Assembly (NCBI RefSeq): GCF_016545825.1
Contig: NC_052614.1
Span: 4,936,630-5,000,629 of the forward strand
Reading direction: 5' to 3'
Source: Eucalyptus grandis
Lineage: Eukaryota; Streptophyta; Magnoliopsida; Myrtales; Myrtaceae
DNA length: 64,000 nucleotides
Shown: one piece after another, positions 10,529 to 22,324 of the stretch
Layout: each line of letters starts with the position of its first letter
Position numbering within the stretch: position 1 is the first letter of the stretch
The notes under the pieces: model-generated
Databases searched by the model: none
What the model was told of the DNA's origin: nothing
What the model saw: the letters and a program-made list of their open reading frames with translations, nothing else
Translations under genes and position numbers: made by a program

Positions 10529-11484
10529 GGGAAAATGTCACAAATAGTCCCTATATTTTCACTCAATGTCCAATTTCGTCCCTAAACTTTCGATTGGCTC
10601 AATTTAGTCCCTGAACTATTGATAAAATGTCCGATCTAGTCCTTGAACTTTCGAATGGCTCAATTTGGTCCCTAAACTATTAATAAAATGTCCGATCTAG
10701 TCCCTGAACTTTCGATCGGCTCAAGTTGGTCCATGAACTATGATGAAATGTCCGATCTAGTCCTTCATTACTATTTTCTTTTTCTTTTTCCCCTTTTTTT
10801 TTTTTTCCTTTTTTCCTTTTTTTTTTTTTTTCCCTTTTTTCCCGGAGGGCCGCGTCCGGCAGGGGCCTCGCGGCGTCCCCTCGCAAGCGGGCGAGGAGAG
10901 CCCTCGCCGCTGCGAGGACGCCGGCGAGGGCCCTCGCCGCCGTGCCGATGCGGGCGAGGGCTCTCCCTCGCAGAGCCGGGCGACGGCCTCGCCGACCGCG
11001 CGAGGGAGCCCTCGCCTCGCCGGCGAGGGCTCTCCCCGCAGAGCCCGGAGGCCCCTCGCCGCCCCTCGCCGGCGTCCGGCGAGGGCTCCCTCGCAAGATC
11101 GGCGAGGGACTCGCCAGCTGCGGGGACGCCGGAGGGGCTCCCTCACCGGACGCCGGCCCTCCGCCGGCTCCGGCAGGGGAAAAAAAAGGAAAAAAAAAAA
11201 AAAAAAGGGAAAAAAAAAAAAAAGGAGAAAAAAAAAAGAAAAATAGTAACGAAGGACTAGATCGACATTTCATCATAGTTCAGGGGACTAACTTGAGCCG
11301 ATCGAAAGTTCAAGGACTAGATCGGACATTTTATTAATAGTTTAGGGACTAAATTGAGCCATTCGAAAGTTCGAGACTAGATCGGACATTTTATCAATAG
11401 TTCGAGGACCAAATTGAGCTAATCAAAGTTCGAGGACGAAATTGGCATTGAGTGAAAATATAGGGACTATTTGTGACATTTCCC
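10529..11484. mobile_element. Mutator-like foldback element with 9-bp target duplication
   Basis: The ends are 'gggaaaatgtcacaaatag' and its complement with one base missing. They are flanked by a perfect 9-base direct repeat TTCTTAGTT (10520-10528 and 11485-11493), which fits the Mutator superfamily. Each inverted arm is about 250 bases long and consists of about four phrases with a period of 60-61 bases ('gatctagtccctgaacttt...'). The centre (10790-11240) is a T-tract, a GC core rich in gcgagggc/gccctcgc words, and an A-tract. It codes for nothing; the long open frames across it on both strands are compositional. It is inserted inside the LINE. Confidence 0.88.
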
Positions 11485-11661
11485 TTCTTAGTTTTTTTTT
11501 AATGGATTCGTGCCACCTTTTTCAATTGCTTCTATCTCCTCAGCAAAAATCTATCCTAACTTTTCTAGGTTGTTCCCACTACTAGAACCAACGAATTCTT
11601 TACCTTGGGCTCAGAGGACACCGTTTGCAGGGTGGGGGCTGGAGTTTCTAGAATAATCTCA

Positions 11662-12240
11662 TCATCTATGGTTGTATCCTCTAGTTTTGCATAGAACAGC
11701 TTCCAAAGAGGATCTTCTTCCAAAGCAACTAGGATCATCAGTTTCTAACCGGTTCTTGTCATATTCTTCTTCCTCACAGAACTTGGCATAATGCCCTATG
11801 CGACCATATGCATAACAAAAGTGCGGTAATCTCTCATATCTAATGTTGACCCATAGTTTCTTTCCTCCTTGGCTAGCAAATGTCCCGGGTTTCAAGGGGG
11901 GTGATAAATCAATTCTTACTCTAGCTTTTCCACCTATCGAGCTAAACCCCTTTGTATCGATTTTCATTTCGGTTACCAAGCCCATCGCTATTATTCGCCT
12001 TATGGTTTCCTCCGAGAGCCAATCCATAGGTAATTTGGGCACTTGAACCCAAAACTTGTCATGTGTAATCGTAACTGTCTTGTGAAGTAGTCGGGATCCA
12101 TGGTTTAAGCACCAGAGGATTGCTAGAGAAAGACCAAGGCCTTGTCTCAAGAATTCTGTTCATTTCATTTTCAGACTTAAAGGTTAAGGCTAAAGTTCTC
12201 AGTCTACCCGATCAAAGGTAACTGAATGCACTATCCATGC
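11662..12240 (-). pseudogene. LINE ORF1 (DUF4283-like with CCHC-type zinc knuckle)
   Basis: Minus-strand frame with 'HDKFWVQVPKLPMDWLSEET', 'GKARVRIDLSPPLKPGTFAS' and the knuckle 'YERLPHFCYAYGRIGHYAKF' followed by C, that is C-x-Y-x2-G-x2-G-H-x4-C. This layout is the RNA-binding ORF1 protein of plant LINEs. The frame is broken upstream near 12130 and the N-terminal half (TLTFK-type region) continues in another frame to about 12240. The copy in the right arm (43457-44053) is longer and uninterrupted. Confidence 0.78.
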
Positions 12241-12960
12241 CCTCTTCATAGTGTTTTGGAAGGCTTAGAGATTGATACTAGGGTTGTAGAACAATTGCCT
12301 AAACATGGTTAGACAGCATTCTTATATTCTACCAGTTGGGACCATACCATCTAATCTCAGCCAGGTCTTTTTCTGACCACAAATTGCATAATTTTTTGTA
12401 TAGTAACTCAAGAATCTAAGTTATCTTATTCTTCCATCCAAGAGGCGCGAGAGGCAGACAACTTACTTCCTATGAGAAAAGTACAGCAAAAGAAGCTATT
12501 CCAATAAATTCATTCTTGGGGTTGTATCCCAGTGGAGCGTAATGGTAAAATGCTGTCCAGAGACAATGCATTGCTCTGGGAGGTTGATGGGGTAGGGGGC
12601 TTTGGGTTGGGGCTTTTGTAATGGGTTTGATGTTTGGGCGAGCATTAACCAGGACTGTTCCTTTCAGCTAATACGATGGTCATTGATTCCATGCCTTGTA
12701 GAGCGTGATGCTATCAAAGGGAGATCGGGTTTTATCAGAAGTTGGGTTTGGGTTAGCTTATGGAACAGTGAATATGGCTCATGGGGAGGTTGGGGATTTT
12801 GGGCAAAGGGTCAAAGTTGAAAAGGAAATGGGAGATTTTCATCTTGGTAAAGACTAGATGAAATGACTGCTGTATTCAGCTAAGAACTTTAGGGTTTTTT
12901 TGGGTGAAAACTACGACCGTTGGGGTAGGATTTCCATCGAGAGATGATATCCACGAATTC

Positions 12961-13570
12961 CAACTCAATTAGGTAAAATTTTGGTGGAAAAGGTGCAAAC
13001 TGATAGATTCAAAGACTCGGGAAACGGGTTTAAATTTACATTCCTATTTAAAGTTCTTATTTCTACAAGCCAAAAACATGTTTAAGGGAACAAGAAACCG
13101 AGAATGAAAAATTTTCCTTTCCATTGAAAACAAAAACTGCAAACTTTGTCATTGACCATAAGGCTTCTTAGAACTTCAATTTGGGTTTTCTAGTTCTTTT
13201 CTTTAATTTGTAGTTTTCATTTTGGGCTGAAAACTGGAACGCTGCGTCGCGCGCTTTATGCAGTCACCGCAAGGTCTCAATCCTGAACATCTATCTATTG
13301 TACAAAAGCCCACACTACTTGCCATATTTCAGTGATGCGCACCATGTCATTTTTTATAGTAATTCTTCTCATGTTAAGTAATAGTTGCTCAACCACAAAA
13401 AAGCCCGGCATCAATGGACAATCCTTCATCACATTATGCACAAAAAGGAAAAAAAAAATTGAGTTCTTTCTAGAGAAGAGCAAGCATCACCGCATGCACG
13501 AGCAGAATTGGGATTCGTATTTCCTGTTGCGTCCTTTGCTCTTCGAAACTATTCTTTCGTGTAAGAAACA
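12961..13570. other. Low-copy non-coding stretch
   Basis: AT-rich sequence that is near-identical to 42150-42760 in the right arm. Short open frames around 13332-13628 exist on both strands but have no domain and are disrupted in the mirrored copy. I see no gene. Confidence 0.5.
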
Positions 13571-13574
13571 ATGC

Positions 13575-13705
13575 TGCCACTGGAGCCTGCAAACTTTGAA
13601 AGAGCATGAGCTTTCGCGCATGACTTAAATAGCTTCTCATTTCCATGTTCTTGGGAAAGCATCTATCTATTGTACGCCTCTTAAATAGCTCCCTTCCATT
13701 ATTAC
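13575..13705 (+). repeat. Alpha module, copy 1
   Basis: Module of about 130-180 bases: 'gcaaactttgaaagagcatg', then 'agctttcgcgcatgac', then 'gaaagcatctatctattgta' and 'aatagctccctt'. Related copies lie at 16460-16600 and 23118-23260, and a partial copy directly follows at 13720-13830. Function unknown. It serves as a marker of the tandem array. Confidence 0.7.
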
Positions 13706-14129
13706 TATGGGTGGGCAGCGAAAGCATCTATCTATTGTACAACTCCGAAATGGCTCCCTCCCATTTTTATCATCCTTGCTAGTTTCTACACAGCAGTCTC
13801 AACAAGTAGACGTTGATTTCTAATCATTGTTTTCGTCAAAATTACGGTATCTCTTTTGTGTTGCTTGCCTCCTTTCAAATATTGTAAATTGGCACGAGAA
13901 AAATTATAAATGAGCGGAATATGAGGTTTCATAATTAAATTGTTTATGATCAAAAAAATCGCGAAAACCAATATTACTTGGAATAGTCGGCCCACTGAAG
14001 CTTTCTAATGTCCTATTTATAGGCACCAATCTACTGCTTTAGGAACCTTAGCTTTTGGAACGAAATTTTTTGAAATGTGTAGCCAAAATTCCTGAACAAA
14101 AGATTCACACGTTTAGCCACGAAGATTGG

Positions 14130-14310
14130 AGCCCACAAATTTTGAAAGACAAAATCGTATACTTTAGGAACCTTAGCTTCATGTACAACGTCAAGGGCTT
14201 CTCATCTTTTATTTTTTTGTGAAAGCATTTATCATATGTCTCTGAAATAATTCCCTACTATTAGGCTTACTATTCATGACACGGTAGCCTATGGACGTTG
14301 ATTTCTAGAT
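14130..14310 (+). repeat. Beta module, copy 1
   Basis: Variant of the alpha module: 'acaaattttgaaagacaaaa', 'gaaccttagcttcatgt', 'gtgaaagcatttatcatatg', 'ggacgttgatttctagat'. Copies with the same wording are at 20700-20890 and 26315-26520. Alpha and beta share the 'tttgaaag' and 'gaaagcat.tat' cores, so they derive from one ancestor. Confidence 0.7.
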
Positions 14311-15654
14311 CTCATGATCGTTCAGTTAGAGGACAAAAACTTCACGCAGACGTTTCTAAGAACGTGCCGATTGTGTCGGTGCTTTAACCTTCTCGAATTT
14401 CTTTTGGACTAGCAATCGGTGCTTTTTCACATTGACTCTAAAAAGTAGAGGTCACGATGGACTTGGAGACACGGGAGCGATTGGGACATATGAGAAAAAT
14501 AATTGATGAATGCATTTCCATAGTATGATGGTGATTATCGTCTCTATTTTATCCCCAATTCAATTGGAAAGTTTGGAATAATTGACTAAATTTAACTTGT
14601 TATGTACAAGCATTTAGGAAACACAGGAAGATTTGAAATATAGGAAAATTTTAGGTATTGTTGAAAGAGAGAAATTGAGTAAATTTTATGTATTTCTGAA
14701 AGGAAAATTTTACTACTCGAAATTGTGTGTGGGTGAGTGGTCTCTTTCTTTTGTTATTCTAAATTGCATATAGCGTGGAGATTAGTACTTGATTGATGAA
14801 ATTTGAGATTTTGATGACACTAGCAAAGTATTAGTAGTCATAGATAAGCACTATCACTACCAAATTTGAGTTATAATTTTCTCGAAATGCTTCTTTTGAA
14901 GAATGATTCGCTTCCTCGGTTTAAAGTATATTTGGTTTTGTTTATTTCCTTATGCAAATTCTTTCCATTTCATATTATCCATGAGGATGCTCAACTGGAA
15001 GAACGATTGCTTCATCTGACCCATATGTTCTCTCCAACAAATTCCTTAAGTTCAGCCATCTAAGTCCCTTAACAATTCTTTTCATGGTAAATTATTAGTA
15101 TGTTTTTTATCAACTGCAATATTTCTTCACAGGAATCCCTGGCCATCTTGGATTCCTTAATTAGATTTACATGTCAAACTTGACCAAGTGAGAAATATCA
15201 ATCAAATACATTATGTCTCGAAAAATCATCTTTACATTTTATGTTATGTTCATTCAAGCGTTAGAATATAGCAGTTGAGGCTCAAAATGGATGTAAAGTT
15301 CAAGTTGAGGCACTGGATCAAGATAGTGCATACTCCTTGACCCCAATCGGGGGAAAGATATTGAGGGATGGTCCACAAACGCGTACGATGGTCAAGCCAT
15401 GATATTGACAAAGCAAAGTGGATCCCCACTTGTCACTCTCCCCAATAATTCTCCACTTACATTGCTTTTCCAACTCATTTGTACTCCACGCATGCCAACC
15501 ATAGACCGAGCTTTGATGGACAGTGCGTGTCAGCTCATTCGTTTTTCAAAGTGACTCCATAGAGCAATTCTCACGAAGGCTTCAATAATTTCAGCATTCA
15601 TGTTGTATCGCTATCATCACATCACTCGTCCCTTCTGAAGAAAATCTTGGTTGA
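14311..15654. other. Non-coding body of tandem unit 1
   Basis: AT-rich, matched by about 20900-22320 in unit 2 and by 40070-41410 reversed in the right arm. No open frame is shared between the copies, which argues against a gene. Confidence 0.6.
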
Positions 15655-15925
15655 ATATAATAATTTTATCAATTTAATCTTAAATTTTTGCGTGAGACAT
15701 TAATATGGTCTTTTTAGTCAATTTTCGTCGAGAATCGCTGATGTGGCGATTTAATTGCCTTGAGTCGTCCTACTTGACATATTGTTACACTAGTGGCTTC
15801 CGCTAAAAATTGATTACAATGACTATATTGGAATATAGCGCAAAAATTTAGAACTAAATTGGTGAAATTATAAAATTTAAGATTAAATTGATGATTATAT
15901 AATACATTTATGACTAATTGGATGA
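15655..15925. repeat. Small foldback repeat with 'aaatttaagattaaattgat' ends
   Basis: The two ends are near complements ('atcaatttaatcttaaattt' and 'aaatttaagattaaattgat'). Copies lie at the same position in unit 2 (22325-22590) and in the right arm (39795-40065), so it was inserted before the unit duplication. No coding potential. Confidence 0.65.
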
Positions 15926-16459
15926 TTTTTCTGATATGATAGTTGGTTTAAAATACGAAAAACATTCATGGGTATGATGCCCATGGCATTTGGTATGATG
16001 CATGATATCTTGCCTATCCACACGTGTCTTGTTCCCACTTGCCTATCTTCTAGCCATGAGCATTGCAAAAATTATGCCATGTCTTCAAATTTTTAATTAT
16101 GAGGTCATTAATGGTTTGGTTGAAAAATCATTTGGAGGTAACCTTGGACGGAAATTCGTCATGAATCTAGATATCATTTGTCATTCATTGTTGTTGGGTA
16201 TAGAAGCATGATAATGGCAACACAAGAAAATTGTAATGAGCAACTCGAGTTGGGAGATACTTAAATGAAAATACAGTATAATACTACACACACACACACA
16301 AATTGTCACACAATTGTAATGCACATAATTTATGATTAGTGAGAGCTTACACTTACTATTACAATTGTTTTTCTCACATGACACACAAAAACACTTAGGG
16401 CGAACGCTTATATTTCTTTCTCGCACGGATGAGCCAACTCTTTCCTTTTCTCCTCAGTT

Positions 16460-16650
16460 TGGAGCCAGCAAACTTTGAAAGAACCTGAGCTTTCGCGGAT
16501 GACTGCAATGGCTCCTCATCTTCATGTTCTTGCGAAAGCATCTATCTATCGGACGTCTCCCAAATAGTTCCCGGTATTAACCTTTACTATTTCCTCCACA
16601 GTAGCCTCGGTAAGTAGACGCTGATTTATGATAATTGTTTCCGTTGAAGA
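16460..16650 (+). repeat. Alpha module, copy 2
   Basis: Carries 'agcaaactttgaaagaacct', 'gagctttcgcggatgact', 'cttgcgaaagcatctatcta' and 'cagtagcctcggtaag', in the order of copies 1 and 3. Position within unit 1 matches 23118-23300 in unit 2. Confidence 0.7.
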
Positions 16651-16984
16651 CAAGAATTACGAGACCCCTTGTCAATTTCTGCGTGTGCTGCACAGAACTT
16701 TGAATAAGAGTGCATAAAGGGAACGTACTGATTGATGTGGGTTCTTTAAGCCTCTTTTCCATGCTTTTTTTCTTTTGAACAGCTGGAGGCTTTGACCAAA
16801 AAAAAAAAAAACAGCTGGAGGCAACCAGGGTGTTTCACATTAACGCCGAAAAGAAGAGGCTTGTGGCTTTGCAGACTTGGAAAGAAGAGCGGTAGGGACG
16901 GATGAGGAAAATGACAAAGGTGCCCTGGGAGCAGTCGATCAAATAACATAAATTCACGACCAGAGATAGTGGGGCTGCGGGTGT

Positions 16985-17999
16985 CTATGAAGCACGGACA
17001 CTCTCTGGGACCCTTCGTGTCGTATCCGACACGCTCCGACACATTCCGACACGCTCCGACATGCGGTCAACGCGAGTCGGGAAAACCGACACGCGGTCAA
17101 CTATTTCCGACACGCTTCGACACGCGAGTCGGAAATTCCGACACGTGACTCCGACACACACGGGGTTATTTTTATAAATTTTCAAAACTTCTGGGGTCTA
17201 AATATAAATATATGAAAAAAATAAAAAAAATATAAAAATAAAAGCTAAACTTCAATCACGCACGGGGTTTGGAGAGTGGAGAGTGGAGACTCTGGACTCT
17301 TCTCTTCAGTCTTCATGGGAAGTAGCTGTTGGAGGTGAAGGGCTAGGCGAGGCGCTTCTTATTTGTATATTTTGTATTAACAATTTACGCATTGTGTCGA
17401 ATCCGAGTATTACATTGATGCTTATTAGGAGAACTGGGATTGCTGAATTGTTGCTTGCAATTATGGTAGAAGGATACACGGACAAGAGTAAGGGAAATTC
17501 TGAAACCTAACAATGATCCGAGAGATTAAGGCGGAGTTGAATTTGCTAGGCATTATAAAAATGATTTCAAATGGGAAGAGCTCTTATTTGCTGCTCTGCA
17601 CCAAGTAGGATTTACCTTGAGTGAACGGACTGATTTTTGTCATTTTTATGTATTGAGCGCTCTATTTTGAATAAGTCATCTATGAAGTAAGTGGCATCAA
17701 AATTGAAAACCTGAAGGGCATATCGGTTTTGATATGATTTTTCTCTATTTTTATTTCCTTTCCACTTTTGATATGATATTAACAAATGTAGGATTATTGT
17801 TTTTAGTATAGATTAATTCTAGGCTCTTTTTAATATTATTATTTAGTTATTTATGCATTTTTATATAAAAATATTTATTTAATATTTAACGTGTCGGAAC
17901 GTGTCGGAATTCTATATTTTTTTAGAAATGACGTGTCGCGTGTCGTGTGTCGTGTCGTGTCGTGTCGCGTGTCGCGTGTCCCGTGTCGGTGCTACATAG
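16985..17999. mobile_element. hAT-type non-autonomous element with 8-bp target duplication
   Basis: The terminal repeats are 'ctatgaagcacggacac' and, on the other strand, 'ctatgtagcaccgacac'. They are flanked by a perfect 8-base direct repeat GCGGGTGT (16977-16984 and 18000-18007), the hAT signature. Behind each end lie many copies of cgacacg/cgtgtcg (about 17020-17150 and 17890-17985), which look like subterminal transposase-binding repeats. The interior has a 75-codon frame (17283-17510) without a recognisable domain. The mirrored copy at 37720-38729 has its own intact terminal repeats and the same target duplication. Confidence 0.88.
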
Positions 18000-18018
18000 G
18001 CGGGTGTAAAGACTAGAG

Positions 18019-18649
18019 AGGCCTCTGTGTGCGTTTGGTAATATTTATGTTCAAAAATTGTTCCGGAACAAAAATATAAAAAAATGTTTTTGTTAGGGAA
18101 CAATTTTTGACCAGAAAGATGCGTTTAGTAAATTTGTTCGGGAATAAAAAATGAATAGAAACATGTTTAGTAAATTTTATTCTTTTTTTTGTTTCTTTTA
18201 ATTTTTTAATATTTTTATTTTATTTTCATTTTTTCCTTTCTTTTTATTTTTTCTTCTTTCGGCGGCAGCCTCGCCCGACCACGGCGAGGCTCGCCGGCCC
18301 CGGCAAGGCCGAGCCTCGCTGTGGTTGGGTGAGGCTCGGCCTCGCCGGATCCGGGCAAGGCCGAGCCTCGCCAAGCTCACCCGGCCAAGGCAAGGGGCGA
18401 GGCTCGGCCTCGCCGGGGTCGGCGACGCTCCGGCGAGGTTGCCAACCCTCGATGGTGTCGCCGGCAAAAGAAAAAAGAAGAAGAAAAGAGAAGAGAGAGA
18501 AGAAGAAGTGTTTCTTCAAAATCGTTTTTGGAACAAGAAATAAATTTTTTTTGTTTCTCATTTCTGTTCTTTTTTTTTTGTTCTCGGGAACAAAAAAACC
18601 AAAAATCTGTTCCAGGAACACTTTTCAGGAACGAAAACATGCAGGGCCT
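18019..18649. mobile_element. MITE with GC-rich core
   Basis: The ends 'aggcctctgtgtgcgttt' and, on the other strand, 'aggccctgcatgttttcg' are imperfect inverted repeats. Inside are phrases 'ttgttccggaac' and 'gttccaggaac', close to the subterminal phrases of the Harbinger elements in this window, so it may be a short member of that group. The centre 18262-18466 is a core of gcgaggctcgcc words between T-rich and A-rich tracts. No target duplication could be fixed. The reversed copy is 37081-37700. Confidence 0.65.
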
Positions 18650-19697
18650 ATGTTTCTCTGCGTTTGTTTCTCCATTGAACAATAGGCAGAAAAGGAAAGG
18701 AGGAAAGGAAGAGAGAGAGATCTGCGTCCACGGTTCCTGAGATGGAAAGACTGATTTTTCTATTTGTGAAATACAATGTAAGAAAAAGCCACCCAGCAAT
18801 GCAGTGCAAGCGTAATTACATGTTGCAATGCATTGCTTGTGAGTTGTGACTCTAATGACGAAATTACGGTTCATCGTCCTTCACCAAATTAACTGTGAAT
18901 GAAGTGGTTTTGATCATTTTTCATTCAAATCTAATTGAGATACAACCCCACTTGTGACTTCTACGGTGTAATATGGGGCTGTTTTCCTTTTTGCCTTTTC
19001 GGTTTTCTCCTTATCCTTCTTTCACATCCAAACACACTTTTACTCCTCTGCACTAAAATCTCGATTATATATAAAAAAAAAAAAAAAACTTAATGAGTGT
19101 TTGGTGTGACTTTGACTTTTGACTTTTGCCCTTTGCCCGTTTAATCTTATTGTTAAATGTTACTTTTTTAACTTTAAAATAAAAAGGCGTGTTTTTAATT
19201 GCAAAATTAGAACACGAAGAAAAATATGCATCTTCTTATAAAAATTACATATCTATTAATATGAGAAAGGGAGAGCTTTGTTCGAGCAAGGAAGGGAGGG
19301 AGAGAGAGGACGGGATTGAAGCAGAGCTAGAGATTGCTAACTAGTAATGTTTTTTTTTTATGAATTTATACATGAAAATCGAGACGTAAAAGATAATTTC
19401 ATGAACAATTAAGTAGTTAATGATTATTTAATTAATATATTTTGATTCTACTACCTCTCTAAAAGACATCCTGTCGAAGATACAAGGTATAGGCCACATT
19501 GGGGGGGGGGGGGTATAGGATTAGGAGAATCACTGCGTACTTACCAATTCTGAACTTTTGGAGCCCCGAAGTTGCTCTGCCACCTCTAATGACTATCTCA
19601 AAACATACCGGTTATGTCAATTTCATAGAAAATTTCGCAGCTTCTCCGGAGCCCAATTTCTATTCAGAGAGTTGAATACTTTAACGGCAAAACAATA
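18650..19697. other. Non-coding, inner end of left arm and start of spacer
   Basis: 18745-18988 is matched perfectly, as far as I can follow, by 36741-36985 reversed. From 18989 on, the sequence has no counterpart because the right-hand contig ends at the gap. A run of G (about 19501-19513) and A-rich tracts are present. I see no gene. Confidence 0.6.
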
Positions 19698-20165
19698 CAA
19701 CAAAATAACATCTCATCGTATGAGTAATCCGTCGCCAGTTAGACAATTGACGCTCAGCGTATTAAGAATCTATCTTTCGGTAAAGGGTATATATCATTTG
19801 GCAAAGGATTTTAGATTATATAAAATATGTAACTTATTTATCCCCTACACATGTGCACAGTACATGTTAATGGAAACATTTTAGCAGAGTTAATGAGCAC
19901 AACAAAATACAAGCTCAGGTTAGGCTGTACCAATTTCGAAGTTATGAAGGGTAAAATGAAACTTTCCCTAAAATGTAAGAGTGAGATTTCACATTCTTCT
20001 ATGTCACATAATGTATCTAATTTGAAGTGATTTTCCTCGTCGTTAAGAAATATCATGTTTTCCTCCATACTTGTTGTAGAAAATTTTCTCCAACCATATG
20101 TTTGTTGAATGATCATATGCAAACTTAAATAAAGTTAATTACCGATGATATCTATATTTGCAGCT
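19698..20165. repeat. Block B of the tandem array, copy 1
   Basis: Shares 'tgagtaatcc', 'attaagaatctatctt', 'ttttagattatata' and 'tatgtaacttatttatcccc' in order with 24379-24925. Both copies have short frames that do not agree with each other, so I consider them non-coding. Confidence 0.65.
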
Positions 20166-20699
20166 CAGAGATTGCATATATAATAGAAAAGATGACCGAT
20201 CATGCAGTATTCCAGAATACAAGTATTTTGATGCATGGAGAGGGAGCCTCTAAGGAGTAGACGTGTGGCCACCTAACTCACTTTGCTTTTTGTTTCTCTT
20301 TTTTTCTTCAATTTAAAATCAAGTCATATTTAGTGTGGCTTGCTTCCTTTCAAAAATTGCAAATTGAAACAAGAAAAATTATATACAAGTCGAACATGAG
20401 GTCCCAAAGTTAAAACTGTTTTATCATCAAAAAATCGCAAAGACCAATATCACTTGGAACAGTCAACCCAAAAGTTAAAGCAAAGAAGCAGGAATATTTC
20501 TTTCCCTCACGAATGGACGAGCCAACCCTCTTTTTATTTCTATTAGCCAAGCTTTGCATGCTGAAGCTTTCTAAATTCTAATGCCCTATTTATGGGCACC
20601 AATCTACTGCTTTAGGAAACTTGGCTTTTGGAATAAATTTTTTTGAAATGTGTAGCCAAAATTCATAAACAAGAGATTCACACGTTCAGCCACGAAGAT

Positions 20700-20890
20700 T
20701 GAAGCCTACAAATTTGGAAAGACAAAATCCTAAACTTTAGGAGCCTTAGCTTCACGTTCCACGTCAAGAGCTTCTCGTCTTTTATTTTCTTGTGAAAACA
20801 TTTATTGTGTGTCTCCCAAATAGATCCCTACTATTAGGCTTACTATTCGCGGTAGCCTATGGACGTTGATTTCTAGATCCAGTGATCCCC
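20700..20890 (+). repeat. Beta module, copy 2
   Basis: Carries 'gaaagacaaaatcc', 'gagccttagcttcacgt', 'cttgtgaaaacatttatt' and 'ggacgttgatttctagat' in the same order as copy 1. Confidence 0.7.
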
Positions 20891-22324
20891 CACTGTACGG
20901 TTCAATTAGAGGACAAAAATTTCACGCTGACGTTTCTGAGAACGTATTGATTGTGTCAATGCTTTAAGCTTTCCCTTTTTCTTTTGGACTGCAACCAGTG
21001 CTTTTTCACATTGACTCTAAATAGTGGAGGTGCATGATGCATTGGAGACTCGGAAACGAAGAGTGATTGGGACGGATGAGAAAGATCATTGATGAATGCT
21101 TTTCGATAGTATGGCGGTAATTGTCGTCTCTGTCTTATCCCTGATTCAATTGAAAAGTTTGGAATAATTGACTGAATTTAGCCAATTATGTACAAGCATT
21201 TAGGAAACACCTAAATTCTTTTGAGATTTTACGTATTATTGAAAGAGAGAAATTGAGTAAATTTTATGTATTTCTAAAGAAAAATTTTATTACTCAAAAT
21301 TGTGTGGGTGTGTGGTTTCTTTTCTTTGTTACTCAAAATTGTGTGGGTGTGCGGTTTCTTTTTTTTGTTATTCTAAATTGCACACGATGTGGAGATTAGT
21401 ACTTGATTGATGAAAATTGGGATTTTGATGACGCTAGCAAAGTGTGAGTGGAGTTGTAGATAAGCGCTATCATGATCAAATCCAAGTTATAATTTTCTCA
21501 AAATACTTCTTTTGAAGAATGATTTGCTTCCTCCATTCAAAATATATTTGATTATGTTTATTCCCTCATGCAAATTTTCCCATCTCATATTAACCACGAG
21601 GGTGCTCAACTAGAAGAACTATTGCTTCAACTAACCCATATATTCTCTTCAAGAAATCCCTTAACTTTAGCTATATCAGTCCCTTAACAATTCTTTTCAT
21701 GGTAAATCATTAGTATGTTTTTTTATCAACCGCTATATTTTCTTCACAAGATTTCCCGGCCATCTTGGATTCCTTGATTAGATTCACGTGTCAAACTTGA
21801 CCAAATGCGGAATATCGATCAAATTCATTATGTCTGGAAAAATCATGTTCTCATTTTATGTTATTTTCATTCAAGCTTTGGAATATAGCAGTTGAGGTCC
21901 AAAATGTATATGAAGTTCAAGTCAAGGCACTGGACCAAGGTAGTGCACATAAGCCCCCTAAACAGTCACCGTGTAGATAGGTCTCTTGAAGGTTCACATT
22001 CCTTTAATCCAATCGGGGAAAGATCTCAAGAAATGGTCCACAAAACGCGTATGATGGTCAAACCATGATGTAGATAAAGCAAAGTGGATCTCCCCTTGTT
22101 GCTCCCCCCAATAATTCTACACTTACATTACTTTTCCAACTCGTGATTGTAGTGCATCCATGCCAACCACAGACCGAGCTTTCATGGAAGTGCATGACGG
22201 CTCATCCATATGAATGCATTCCACATTTTCACAACGAATCCAAAGAGCAAATCTCACGAAGGCTTCAATAATTTCAGCAATAGTGCCGCATCGCTTTTAT
22301 TGCATCACGGGTCTTCCGATAGAA

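Larger units (their letters stand above)
8745..12960 (-). mobile_element. Degenerate plant LINE (L1-type), internally deleted
   Basis: Read on the minus strand, ORF1 with a DUF4283-like region and zinc knuckle lies at 11662-12240, endonuclease remnants lie at about 9640-10280, and the zf-RVT end of the polymerase protein lies at 8780-9224. A foldback element (10529-11484) is inserted between ORF1 and the endonuclease. The polymerase core between endonuclease and zf-RVT is missing, as in the right-arm copy, so the element cannot have moved on its own in this form. The upstream 12240-12960 has no frame on the sense strand and is probably 5-prime UTR. The exact ends are not visible to me. Confidence 0.72.
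2412..18988 (+). repeat. Left arm of a ~16.5-kb inverted repeat
   Basis: This segment reads, in reverse complement, as 36741-53189. Matching coordinates add up to about 55605 at the outer end and 55729 at the inner end, so the arms stay collinear over their whole length with only small indels. The outer edge is sharp: homology begins at 'taagaacatgtggg' (2412) and stops at the complementary point 53189. The inner edge at 18988 pairs with 36741, the first base after the N run. Identity looks near-complete in many stretches (for example 13020-13200 and 18750-18988) and lower in others, such as the LINE and the LRR fragment. Confidence 0.93.
13850..20165. repeat. Tandem low-copy repeat, unit 1
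   Basis: Unit 1 starts with the block around 'cctcctttcaaatattgtaa' and runs through the beta module (14130-14270), a small foldback repeat (15655-15925), the alpha module (16460-16600) and block B (19698-20165). The same order occurs in unit 2 (20232-24925). The beta-to-beta distance from unit 1 to unit 2 is about 6570 bases. Unit 1 is longer mainly because it carries the hAT element and a MITE that unit 2 lacks. No genes were seen in it. The inverted-repeat arm ends within this unit at 18988. Confidence 0.75.

Noticed and set aside
10680..11337. Long open frames on both strands (up to 198 codons) across the GC core
   Set aside because: They lie within a foldback element, overlap in several frames on both strands, and encode low-complexity Arg/Pro/Ala and Lys/Phe runs from the core and tracts. 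The reversed copy does not keep the proteins.
12602..12820. Frame with Trp/Gly-rich sequence, also longer at 42848-43174
   Set aside because: It is antisense to the LINE 5-prime region and has no domain. The left-arm copy is broken.
17283..17510. 75-codon frame inside the hAT element
   Set aside because: It resembles no transposase block and starts differently in the right arm (38191-38373). It may be a captured fragment but cannot be supported.
16985..17999. CGACACG words as telomere-like or centromere satellite
   Set aside because: They are confined to the two ends of an element with an 8-base target duplication, so they are subterminal transposon repeats.
19501..19513. G run as possible quadruplex
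   Set aside because: A single homopolymer run without further G tracts nearby. It may be an assembly or slippage effect.
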